Origin: Ampelomyces quisqualis
Lineage: Eukaryota > Ascomycota > Dothideomycetes > Pleosporales > Phaeosphaeriaceae
Length of the DNA stretch: 64,000 nt
Direction of reading: 5' to 3'
Assembly (NCBI GenBank): GCA_018398575.1
Contig: JAGTXZ010000019.1
Coordinates: 2,294,001-2,358,000, forward strand
Each line of letters starts with the position of its first letter. The first letter of the stretch is position 1. A program made the position numbers and the translations under genes. Positions 11,733-21,700 of the stretch are shown here, piece by piece. The notes below the pieces were generated by a model that was not told where the DNA came from, made no database searches, and saw nothing but the letters and a program-made list of their open reading frames with translations.

Positions 11733-12031
11733 TGTAACAAGCACATGCAAACACATGTTACATCTAATACCTTATAAAGGCTTAGTAACAGATTATGTAG
11801 GGAGCTAGCAGATTAGGACTAAAAGCGCTCTAACAGCGCTCTAACTTAGCTGCTACGCCTACTATAAATATGAGCCTATAGCATAGATAGAGGACAAGTT
11901 TCTCTTGTCCTTCTGTACAAGACCTATAGGTGTATAGCCAATCCAGAATCTCTGATACAACACGCACTCCTATATGCCTCTGATACGTATCTAATTTGAT
12001 CTTGATAGCTGTACCTACCTGCGTTGTTACA
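11733..12031 (+). repeat. 5' LTR of A1
   Basis: 299 bp, starting TGTAACAAGC and ending TTGTTACA. It holds a TATA-like box (TATAAATA, 11873-11880). About 12 bp downstream is a perfect 7-bp hairpin (GGACAAG 11892-11898, loop TTTCT, CTTGTCC 11904-11910) that would lie in the R region of the transcript. It differs from the 3' LTR at only a handful of positions, all transitions. Confidence 0.92.
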
Positions 12032-12319
12032 TTACAAGAGAAACTTTGTTCTGCTAGTAATAGTATTTAGATAATATTGCTATTTACTTTTGAAAAGATC
12101 GCGTCAAAACGTCTAGAACTCTATCTGAATTAGATCTGTTTGCGACCTTAAATCTATTAAACACAGTTGGGATCCCTTAGATCTTCTAACAGCTAAAGCC
12201 TTTAGGTTTAGATCTTCCTATTAACATAACAGTTAGGATTACTTTAGAAAAGTCGCGTTTGGCGCTACAATAGAAACTTAGAGACTATTAATAACCTAGG
12301 AGTATTAGAGGCAACGCTA

Positions 12320-13560
12320 ATGACTCCCCCTAAAGAACTAACTCTAAGAGCCTTCCCTTGAGATAACTCTGTATTAACTGTAACAACCTAGTAACAGAGT
12401 GCCAAAGCAAAAAAGACAGACACTAAAGAACCCCCTTAGCCTAGAGCTGCACTAAATCTAACTTCTGCCTAAATAGAGGTTAATTAATTACGACAAGATT
12501 TGAAACAGGCTCTAGCAGAAATTAATTCCCTTAAGAAAGGACTAACTCTGTTAGTAGGACTAGACAAGCCCCTACCTACTACTAAATTACCCTAGAACAA
12601 TTCTGCACTTTGCTGTTTATCTAACAGCTCTACATCTAAGTACTTACATTGCTATAAGGGCTCTTGCTAACTTTAACAATCTGAGAAAACGCCTAATATA
12701 GACAATCTTAGCAATAGAAAAGATCCTACCTTCTGCTAATAGCAGGCCTTAATCTAGGATTGACTTAAAATTAACTTAGATTACTATTGGACTAAAAGAC
12801 AACGCATAGCCTTAGTATAGGGCTACACTACAGGATTAGCCAAGGGCTATCTTAAGCTACAATATTTATTGGATACTAATTAAGAGCAATTCCAGAACGC
12901 TAAGCAAATGGTTAAGCTACTTAAGTCCTATTTTATTATAGGCAACAAGGTAGCCAAAAGCTGTGCAGCGTTTGATTAATTGCAGATAACAAAGGAGGAA
13001 ACGTTCCCCTTGTTTAAAGCTAGGTTTTTAAGTTCTGCAGTTAAGGGACAAGTACCCTCTTTAGAGTAGTTTTACTACTTGTAGACTAAGATTACGCTAG
13101 GGTTGCAAGCCCCTAACCTAGGATTCAGGCACTAATAGAAGAACTTATTTAATTAGATAGTAGAACACCTTACTACATACAATATGGAGCAGAAGAACAA
13201 CCCTACACTAAGCATAACACTAGCTGCTGCTAAGTTGCCAATTAGGTTAGCCTTACAACAGAATTCAGAGCTAAATTAGACTACTACTACTAACGCTCTA
13301 ACAAATTCTGCGCCAGCCTATTAATCTACAACAGTGCGTCTTCTTACAAAGACCCCTAAGCTGGAACAACAGAAGACTTCTAGTAGTTGTTACAATTGTA
13401 GTAAGCTAGAACACTACTCTAGTAACTGTACAAAGCCTTGTGTGCGTTAGATTAAAGCTGTAGAAGTAGATAAGTATAAAGATGCTTAAGAGCAACCTGA
13501 TTAGAAAGTGTATTGTACAGGAAACAGAAGCGCCTAGGAGGACACTTCTCTCTGGGCCTA
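12320..13560 (+). pseudogene. A1 gag
   Basis: The likely start is ATG 12320, giving MTPPKELTLRAF and then a helical region (INSLKKGLTLLVGL). A capsid-like core follows, with FDQLQITKEETFPLFKARF near 12970. The CCHC knuckle at 13388-13429 is intact: C-Y-N-C-S-K-L-E-H-Y-S-S-N-C. Several TAG/TAA codons interrupt the frame. RT lies in the -1 frame relative to gag both here and in A2, which suggests that pol was expressed by -1 frameshifting or as a separate frame. Confidence 0.8.
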
Positions 13561-13689
13561 AGCTGTTACAATCTATCCTACCTTAACCTTTCCTATTTGT
13601 TTTGCAGTCCCTATTTCCTTATGCCTACGCTTCTTTACAACTAAGGCCTTAGCTTACGCCTTAATACTCTTGTTAACACTAGTGCTTAA

Positions 13690-16600
13690 GGTTTCCTATT
13701 TTTGAATTTACAAATTGTTTTATCTGTTTCCAAAGCCTTGCAGCAACCTATCTAGAAGCTCCTCTTCTAGGTTTAGGTGCGCAGCTTTAAGAATTAGATT
13801 ACTTCTTTAGTTACTTAATATATTTGACTACACTTGAATATTAATAGCCAAAAGATTTTGAACTGTCTATTCCTTATCCTTGATCTTAGGTCTTAGAATT
13901 GTATACTTAGCCTCTAATAGTTAAGACAATTTAAGATTCAATTAGACACAGATAGGTTACAGTTTATTTGGCTATCCAAGTACCCCTGTTTATACAATCC
14001 TTTACCCCCTATTCTTACTGTTCTACATTAAGCTATAGTGCTAGCTACTGTCTATCTTAATGTGCAATAACGCAACGCCCTATAGGAGAAAGAAGACTAT
14101 TGTATCTGAAACAGTCCTTACTGTTCTTCTTCTTCTATTTATTGTATTAAGGGATGCTTGAAGCTCCTATTAGCCTAAAAAATCTTAGAGATTCCTTATA
14201 CCCTAACCAAGCAAACCCGCTTAGAGTCTGAATCCCCTCTAAGCACCTGCATAGCTCTTATTTCTGCTAATGCATTTTACTTTATTATAAAGAAGCCCTA
14301 GAACAAGTTCTTTACAACAAGCCTCTATAAGATTAACAGAATCCTTGCCTCTAAGGATAACGCAGACAATTAAAGCTAATTAGATAAGAGATTACCTGCC
14401 TGCTACTCCTAGTATTAGGATGTATTTAGCAAGTTAGCAGCCAATTAATTGCCTTCTTACTGTCTGTATAATTACAAGATTGTTCTTGAAGAACTATTAC
14501 TAAATGCGTTTAGTCCCCTGTACAAGCAGAATTAGGAGGAGCTTAAAGCTACTAAGGCCTACGTCTAGGAACACCTTTAGAAGGGTTTTATTAAGGCTAG
14601 CCAAAGCTCTTTTGCTTTACCTATTCTCTGTGTACGCAAACTAAATAGAGATATACGCATCTGTGTAGACTACTAGAAGATTAACGCTCTTACGCGCAAG
14701 GACGTCTATTTGATCTTTTGCATTAATAAGCTGCTATCACGTCTCTCTAAAGCTAAGATCTTTACTAAGTTTAACATCTAGGCTGCCTTTAACAAAATTT
14801 GTATAGATCTTGACTCTAAAGAGTATACTACCTTTTGGACCTGTTACAGTATATATAAGTGTAAGGTTCTTTCTTTTGGCTTGTGCAATAGGCTAGCAAC
14901 GTATTAGCGCTATATAAATAATGTACTAATTGATTATCTTAATAATTTCTGCGTTACGTATCTTAACAACATCCTAATCTACTTGGAGGATATAAACTTA
15001 CATTAGGAACACGTCTAAAAGGTCCTAGAGCGCCTACGTACTGCAGGACTCTAAGTAGACATTTGGAAGAGTAAATTCTATGTGACCTGCACAAAGTATC
15101 TAGGCTACGTTTTGACAAACTAGGGCACTAAAGTTAACCCTAACAAGGTAGAAGCACTCTAAAACTAGGCTGAACCTACTACAGTTACTAGCGTTAAGTT
15201 ATTTCTTGGTTTTGCTAGTTTCTATTAACAGTTTATTAAGGATTTCTTTTGTGTGGCTAAACTAATCCTAAAGCTTTAAAGTCCCTCTACACTGTTTGAA
15301 TAGACTACAGACTGCTAATAGGCTTTTGATTAGATTAAAGCCTTACTCCTAGCTATTCCTACGCTATCTTATTTCTATCCTAAGTATAACACGAAGTTGG
15401 AAACTAACGCGTTAGATAGAGTAATAGCAGGGGTACTCTCTTAGAAGTACCCTAACAACAAGTAGTATCCTGTAGCCTTCTACAGTTACACCCTATTTGG
15501 GGCTAAGCTTAATTGGGAAATACACAACAAAGAACTTTTTGCTATCCTAAAAGCGTTTGAAAAGTAGAGAGCTAAACTTACCTCTATACAGAGTTAAATC
15601 TAGGTGTATTTGGATTACTACTCCTTAGAATACTTTATAACTACTAAGGTTCTTAATGCATGTTAAGCACAATAGGCAGAGATTATTGCCCCTTTTAATT
15701 TCTGTATTAAGTACACGCCTAGCAAGCTTAACAAGCAAGCTGATATCCTGAGCCAAAGGGAACAGAACGTTAGCAAGGTTAAGGCTGCCTAACAAGATAA
15801 CAGATCCTGTGTACTTCTGGGACCTAAACGCCTAAACCCTCTGGTTAACTCTAAACTAGCTTAGAACTACGTCTGTAACTAGCTGGAGATTAATGTTTTA
15901 GCTATTTTAGTCTAATCTATTAGTGCCCCCCTAAATCTTAACTTGTTGGAACTAATTAAAGCTCTGTTAGCAGAGAATCGCTGCTCCTTTAAGGAAGAAC
16001 GCCTTACGCTACCATAGCTGTATTGTGTCTAAGAAGGACTACTGCTATATTACTTACGCCTATGTGTACCTAGGGATTTCTCTTTATGCACCTAACTGAT
16101 TAGAAAAGCTTACAATTAGGTATCTACTGCCTACCTAAGCGCTATAAAGACGTATTAGCTCCTGGCTTAGTAATACTACTAGAAAGGCATAGAGGCTATA
16201 TGCAAACGCTATGTACAAAACTGCGTTTCTTGTTAAAGATCCTATCTGAGACAGCTCTAATCCTAAGGGTTCTTCTATCTGTTACCAATTTCTGACAGGC
16301 CTATGCAGCATTTGTGTATAGATTTCAAGACATTTCCAACTAATTGGCATAGCTATAATCAAATTATAGTTATTATTAATTGCCTATTAAAGCAAGCTAT
16401 CTTTATTCTGTGTTACAAGACTATTAACGCTTAGGAAATAGCTTATTTGTTTATCTAATAGGTATACTAATTTGGCTACACGCCTAAAAGCATAGTGTCT
16501 AACCACAGCCTCTAGTTTGTGTCCTGATTCTAGTCTAAGTTCTGCAAGATCCTAGGCGTACAAATCAAGCTTTCTACAGCCTACTATAAACAAACTGATA

Positions 16601-17580
16601 GACAAACTAAGATTATAAACAAGTATATTAATTAACAATTAAGGCTCTTTGTATCTTACTACTAGGACAACTAGAGCGACCTCTTGCTAATAATTAATTG
16701 AGCTTAAGCTACACTGCTGCACTCTGCAATTAGTATGGCACTATACTAGCTCCTGTTTAGATCTGAACTACAACAGAGCTAGAATTGGGCATTATCCTCT
16801 TTAAAACACAAAGATGTAAACGTTAAGGATGCCTTAAGCTTGGCTACCTGCATGCATAAAGCCTAGCGCACAGCCAAAGACAATATAGAGAAGGCGCAGC
16901 AACAAATAGCCGCTAAGGTAAACAAACATTGTTAACCTGTTAATTAGGCAGTAGGTAACAAGGTTTACCTCTTAACCTAAAACCTATCTGTTACCTGCCT
17001 GAGTCGCAAACTCGCTGAATTGTAGGAAGGCCTCTTTGAAGTTCTAGAACAAGTTAGCTATTTATTTTAACTGAAGCTACCTAAAGGATCTAAGATCTAT
17101 AACGTGTTTGCTTTGGATGTCCTCTGCAAGGACTCTAACGACCCCCTAGCTAGTTAGCTAAGCCTAAACCTATTTGGCATCCTAATTTAAGGCGTTAAAG
17201 AATAGAAAGTTAAAGAGATCCTAGCTAGCAAGCTATACTGCTCTATCCTAAAGTATTGTGTAAAATAAGTAGGCTATAATCCTAACCCTACCTGGTACAA
17301 TGCCTTAAACTTTATAGGCGCCTTACACATGTTACAAGCGTTCTATAAACGCTATCTAAAACAGCTAGGACCTCTATAAGCGTTAGCCAAATAAATTACA
17401 GTATAGGAAAAAGGAGTTAAAGATCTTACAGCATTGCAAGACAATTATGTTAGGAAAATTAAACTTGATATTGCAACTACTACACTAGTGGGTAACAGCT
17501 ATTAACAATAGGAGTCTTACTCTTCTATTAGATCTAACAGCAGACTGTTATTACTACTAGTAGGACGTTCTTGATTGTCT
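13690..17580 (+). pseudogene. A1 pol: protease, RT, RNase H, integrase, chromodomain-like C-terminus
   Basis: The protease-like region, around 13740-14000, is the least clear. RT spans about 14530-15280 (LNRDIRICVDY, FLGFASFYQQF), with the active-site box mutated to YLNN (14959-14970). RNase H is at about 15290-15780 (KQYPVAFYS, HNKELFAILKAFEK). The integrase has its zinc-binding region near 16080-16250, ending CVSCQRS. In the core the first Asp is kept (LCIDF, about 16315), but the second is Asn (IVSNH) and the Glu is Lys (QTDRQTKIINKYI), both G-to-A changes in TGA contexts. A chromodomain-like segment lies at about 17200-17330 (VGYNPNPTWYNALNFIG). The 3' end is uncertain and meets the antisense gene tail to tail. 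Integration and RT activity must be lost. Confidence 0.85.
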
Positions 17581-18206
17581 AAATCCCTAGGTGCAGACAC
17601 TAACGCACTACCTAGTAGTCCTCTGTTCTAGCCCTGCTTACTGCAAGTACTAGCCTCTTGCGCTGCCTTTTGCGCCTCCTCCTGCTCTACTAACTAATTG
17701 GCCCTTAATGCTATTATAACATCTACTAGCTAAGCGACTACACTAGTTAACCCTGCTGTGCTCCTTCTAAGCGACCTAACCTTCTTGGCTATTGCTCTAA
17801 CCTTCCTAGCTAGCTCCTCCCTCTAGTAATAAGCGCTAACTAACAAGTTAGCGTTATTTATGTTAGCTACCTGTGTAGTGCCTACTTGCACAACAGCAGT
17901 TAACTAAAACGCTGCCTCCTTAACAGCAGCCTCCTGCTCTAACACTACCTTATTAGACTTGTCTCTACCTAAGGCAGCAAACCTGCAGTTAAGGGCCCTA
18001 GAGAGGCTATTATACTCCTAGCCTGTATATAGAGGAACTAGGCAACACTTCTTATTTAAGAGTGTGCAGTAAGCACACTTCTTAGATACGTCCAAATGGA
18101 ATCTAAACTTGATATTGAAATGGCCGCGGGCAAAAGCCCTTGCAGCCTACAGGCAAACAACCTAATAGGCTAGGGAATAAGCCTTAGGAGGGATAGGAAT
18201 AGGCAT
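17517..18206 (-). pseudogene. A1 antisense Cys-cluster gene (690 bp)
   Basis: On minus, convergent with pol, a 230-codon frame starts at ATG 18206-18204 (MPIPIPP) and ends at TAA 17519-17517 after DLIEE. About 45 residues in comes SKKCAYCTLLNKKCCLVP, a C-x2-C-x6-C cluster. The rest is Ala/Arg/Glu-rich and helical (for example EVRSLRRSTAGLTSVVAQL, best read in A3), ending in a Ser-rich acidic tail. Internal stops are almost all TAG, fitting mutated CAG or TGG. The same frame, with the same 690-bp length, exists in A2 and A3. It resembles small fungal proteins with Cys-rich DNA-binding starts, but I cannot assign a family. It starts about 320 bp from the 3' LTR, so it would need its own promoter in 18207-18529 or in the LTR. 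Confidence 0.75.
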
Positions 18207-18529
18207 TGTGTGTATCTACTATACAGTTAGCTAGTAATTAAGAAAGGATAAGGCTTAGATAGCTTTGGGTATACGAACGTAAGGGGGAGAGTGTAGAGAA
18301 GTAGTATACTAGAAGGCTAGCCTTGTATATATGCTTAAAAAGCTTAAGGTAAAGTTAGGAACGTTAAACGCGCTAGCGCGCTAATTAAAACAACAACAAA
18401 CAGCTACATTACGTTATCTCAAAATAAACTTAAGGTAAATAAGAGTTTATAACAATTTGGAGAGGTATCTGAAACAACACTAATACAGACCTAATCAATA
18501 GAGACTATTAATTTTAAGAAGGGAGGTAA

Positions 18530-18828
18530 TGTAACAAGCACATGCAAACACATGTTACATCTGATACCTTATAAAGGCTTAGTAACAGATTATGTAGGGA
18601 GCTAGCAGATTAGGACTAAAAGCGCTCTAACAGCGCTCTGACTTAGCTGCTACGCCTACTATAAATATAAGCCTATAGCATAGATAGAGGACAAGTTTCT
18701 CTTGTCCTTCTGTACAAGACCTATAGGTGTATAGCCAATCCAGAATCTCTGATACAACACGCACTCCTATATGCCTCTAATACGTATCCAATTCAATCCT
18801 GATAGCTGTACCTACCTGCGTTGTTACA
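18530..18828 (+). repeat. 3' LTR of A1
   Basis: 299 bp, nearly identical to 11733-12031. It is preceded by the polypurine tract GAAGGGAGGTAA (18519-18529). The differences I could spot are all C/T or G/A, as expected for mild RIP after a recent insertion. Confidence 0.92.
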
Positions 18829-18833
18829 ACAGA

Positions 18834-19590
18834 CAGCTAAATAGAGCGTTAAAATCAAACGCTAGAGCAATACTTAAGAGCCTTTATAGGCAATTAGCTA
18901 GATAATTAGGTATACCTTCTGTTACTAGCAGAGTTTGCATACAATAATGCTAGACAGGCTACATTAAGAGTATTTCTATTCTTTGCCTACTATAGGTTCT
19001 ACTTGCGCCTTAACTGCAAGCTAACAGCGCCTACTAAAGTTCCTAGTATTAAGGAAAGGTTACAGAAGCTTATGCAAACTTAGGATGCTTTGGCTAATTA
19101 CTAGAACAAAAGTTTACAATACTAAGAACAATACTACAACAAGAAACACAGGCCTTAAAGGTTTAAGCTAGGGGATATAATCCTCTTATTAACAAAGCAT
19201 CTACGCCTGCGCAGTGCTAGCAAAAAGCTGTTGCTGCGCTAGATAGGCCCCTTCTTAGTAGATAAGCAAATTAGCTTACAAGCTTTTAGAATCTTACTCC
19301 TATTACATATAAAGGTCTACCCTGTATTCTATACGTCCTTGCTCTAGCTATTCGTGCCAAGAGAGGGGAAAGAATTAACCCTACCTAGGCCTATTAACCT
19401 AAACAATAGTAACAAGCTAAGGCAACACTATAAGGTTAAAGCTGTCCTAGTAAAGCAGCGTAACAGACGTTTAGTAAATTACCTAGTTAAATAGAAAGGC
19501 TAGCTACTAGAATATAACAAGTAGGTTAATTAAAAAGATATAGACAAATTACTTATAGAGAAGTATAACTAGAGAGGAGATTGATTATTA
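18834..19590 (+). pseudogene. H pol continued: integrase end and chromodomain
   Basis: The integrase frame resumes directly after the duplicated ACAGA, with the catalytic Glu of the DDE triad in IER, then NQTLEQYLRAFIG and AEFAYNN. A chromodomain closes the protein at about 19450-19580 (RRLVNYLVKWKGW, LLEYNKWVNQKDI). This places H among chromoviruses, whose chromodomain directs integration to modified histones. An A-rich tract (19606-19653) follows the end of the frame. Confidence 0.85.
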
Positions 19591-19714
19591 TTACAAATTA
19601 ATATATAGAAAAAACAAAAGAAAAAACAAAGAAAAAAAGAAAAAAGAAAAAAACTAGGCGCCTTAGCAGCGTAACGCTAGCGCCTAAGCAGCGCAACTAG
19701 GCACAAACGCTAGC

Positions 19715-20756
19715 TTACTCTAGAAAGTCTCTGTTATTTAAGTCCTTAGGGATAAAGAACTTGTCTCTACTACTCTCCTTATCCTCTCTCTTAACCTCCT
19801 CTATACCTTCCTGCCTCTCTGTAGCAGCCTTACCTAGATTACCTACTAGCTTGCAAGTTAATAGCGTAGTAGCAGCACGTTAAGAGCGCTTTAGCTTACT
19901 CTTAGTAGCAGGGCGCTTAAAAAGAAGCTACTTAGATAGCTAAGACTTAGCTAGGCGTTTCCTAGAGGCCTTAGCCTTAGCCTTAGCCTTAGCCTTACCC
20001 TTAGCCTTGCCCTTTCCTTTAGAAGGAAGAAGCGTAGGAGTAGAGCTCTAAGAAGAAGGGGTTTTATTTCTCTCTTTCTTCTGCTCCTTGCGCTCCCTAG
20101 AATTAAAGCCCTAGTTGCTAGCGGCCTCTTTTAAATTAAGGTTAGAGTTAGACTATGCGTTAGCCTTACTAAGCAGTAGTAGATTAGCCTAGACAACATT
20201 AGAACAATAGCGCAGCAACTGCAAGAAACAAGAAAAAATAACTTACCTAGGCCTGCAGAAGATTAAGAATACCCTCTACTATAGTAGAGAGGCAGTTAGT
20301 TGCTTTAACTTGTAAGATCTAGATCTTATTACTCTTAGGCTAATAGTAACTCTTAAACTTTACCTCTTTACAGAAGAAAAGCTTTACTAAGGTAGTCTAC
20401 TAGCGCAACGCTATCTCCTACGCGTTAACATCTAGGTTTGCTCTAGCCTTGTTAGTAGCAAAGCGCTGCTGCTACTAGTATAGAGTATTCTAGCTCTTAA
20501 CAAAACTTAGTAGTACTAGAGTGCAAGACTTCTTCTTGTAGGCGCACTTATTGTACTACAGGCTGCTAGAGACGTAGTTGCACGCTATACTATTAATCTT
20601 TAGACCTTTAGCATAACGCAAGCAAACTAGCTTAGCTAGCTTAATATTAGAGACGCTACTGCAGCAGGTAACAGGCGTAGCCTAAACGCTAGGTTAGCAA
20701 CGTTGCAACGCTAGCGTTATACTACTTATAGAGATAGTAGAAGTAGTAGGCAGCAT
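19715..20756 (-). pseudogene. H antisense gene: Cys-rich, coiled-coil and Lys/Ala-repeat protein with a putative mini-intron
   Basis: On minus, convergent with pol, a frame with TAG/TAA interruptions runs from about ATG 20756 (MLPTTSTISIS). It gives a Cys-rich part (PVTCCSS, LAKLVCLRY) and then YNKCAYKKKSCTLV, like the C-x2-C-x6-C cluster of family A with the first Cys replaced by Tyr. A helical part follows (RANLDVNA, LVKLFFCKEVKFKSYY). A GTAAGT-to-TTGCAG segment at 20246-20219 (28 nt) shifts the frame so that the reading continues as LLRYCSNVV, then a basic domain with KGKGKAKGKAKAKAKAKAS coded by repeats of GCCTTA (about 19965-20015). It ends after RDFLE at 19717-19715. The function is unknown; the basic half could bind nucleic acid or direct nuclear import. 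Confidence 0.6.
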
Positions 20757-21053
20757 AGGCGTAGTGCTTATAGTAATTAATATAGAGGCAATAGAGTTGC
20801 AACAGCGTAGAGCTAAAAGATAGTGTAGTAGTAATAGTAATATAATTGTTACTAGAGAAGTAGAAAGGATTAGGTATATAAAGTTCTGCTATAATTCTGC
20901 TATTACTATAGCTACTAGCTGCCTCTTAGATTTACTTAGAGTTTTAGCCTTAGCATAACAACAGCCCTTATAACAACAACGTTAGGCATACGCTAATAAG
21001 ACTTAACATTATACAAATTACTAGAATAGTAATTCTAGAAAGGAGGGAATAAT

Positions 21054-21335
21054 TGTAAGGATGCAATAGTATAGAGCTGTTGGTCGCGCAGTAATGCGCC
21101 TGCGCTACAACAACGCTACTCTAGCGTCTTTACGCGTAGAACGCGCACAGCTACTCTAGCGTCTTAACAGCACTATGCTAGCGCAGACCTAGTGTATTCT
21201 AGTTGTAAGGACACGCGTCTAGTTATATCTACAAAAGAGCAGTTCTATACTAAAGTTGCAGAACAGGAATTAACTTACTTCTACCTATACTACTATTGTT
21301 ATCTTATAACTTTACTACTATACAAACCTCTTACA
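21054..21335 (+). repeat. 3' LTR of H
   Basis: 282 bp, paired with 7144-7425. It is preceded by the purine tract AGAAAGGAGGGAATAA and followed by AACTA, the second half of the target duplication. A 60-codon open frame across its end is fortuitous. Confidence 0.88.
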
Positions 21336-21340
21336 AACTA

Positions 21341-21700
21341 CGTGCTAGCGTACACAATAGTTGTCTACTATTAGTATAAATAGTTATGCGCGCAATATAG
21401 GTAATTAGGCTTCTTTTTATTCTTAACTGTATACTAGCGTACACAATAATTGTCTACTATTAGCACAAATAGTTGTGCGCGCAATATAAGTAATTAGGTA
21501 CTTTTTTATCTTTAACTAAATGTTAGCGTATATAATAGTTGTCTACTGTTAGCATAAATAGTAGTGCGCGCAATACAGGCAATTAGGTGCCTTTCTATTT
21601 CTCTATCTTTTACTAAATATTAGCGTATATAATAGTTGTCTACTATTAGCATAAATAGTTATGCGCGCAATATAGGCAATCTAGTAGCTTTGTACGTAGA
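21341..21700 (+). repeat. 89-bp minisatellite in Z1 (about 4 units)
   Basis: Units carry TAGCGTAYAYAATAGTTGTCT and a GTGCGCGCAATA block. TAGCGT marks recur at 21346, 21435, 21524 and 21621, a step of 89 bp with the last unit 8 bp longer. H inserted a few bases before the first unit. Z2 has the same array with 7 units. Confidence 0.88.

Larger units (their letters stand above)
11733..18828 (+). mobile_element. A1: full-length, lightly mutated Ty3/gypsy retrotransposon
   Basis: Length is 7096 bp with 299-bp LTRs, terminal inverted repeats TGTAACAA/TTGTTACA, and target duplication ACAGA at 11728-11732 and 18829-18833. Joining the flanks restores the integrase frame of H exactly (LQTDS followed by IER), so this is the youngest layer of the left stack. 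Order: LTR, gag with zinc knuckle, pol (protease, RT, RNase H, integrase, chromodomain-like segment), a convergent antisense gene, purine tract GAAGGGAGGTAA and LTR. Many TGA, TGG, CCA and TCA triplets survive, unlike its host H. Key catalytic residues are nevertheless already lost. Confidence 0.93.
7144..21335 (+). mobile_element. H: Ty3/gypsy chromovirus, complete but inactivated, split by A1
   Basis: It is bounded by two 282-bp LTRs (7144-7425 and 21054-21335), begins TGTAAG and ends TTACA. The target duplication is AACTG (7139-7143) and AACTA (21336-21340). The empty site is preserved in Z2 at about 50549-50560 (TTAACTGCGTGCTAGCG), which confirms both ends. Without A1 the element is about 7.1 kb. 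Order: LTR, gag with zinc knuckle, pol (RT, RNase H, integrase, chromodomain), a convergent antisense gene, a purine-rich tract (AGAAAGGAGGG) and the 3' LTR. Nearly all pyrimidine-C-purine sites are mutated, so it is much older than A1. Confidence 0.88.

Noticed and set aside
21192..21374. 60-codon plus frame across the end of the H 3' LTR
   Set aside because: It lies mostly inside the LTR, and the same frame is not kept in the 5' LTR; fortuitous.
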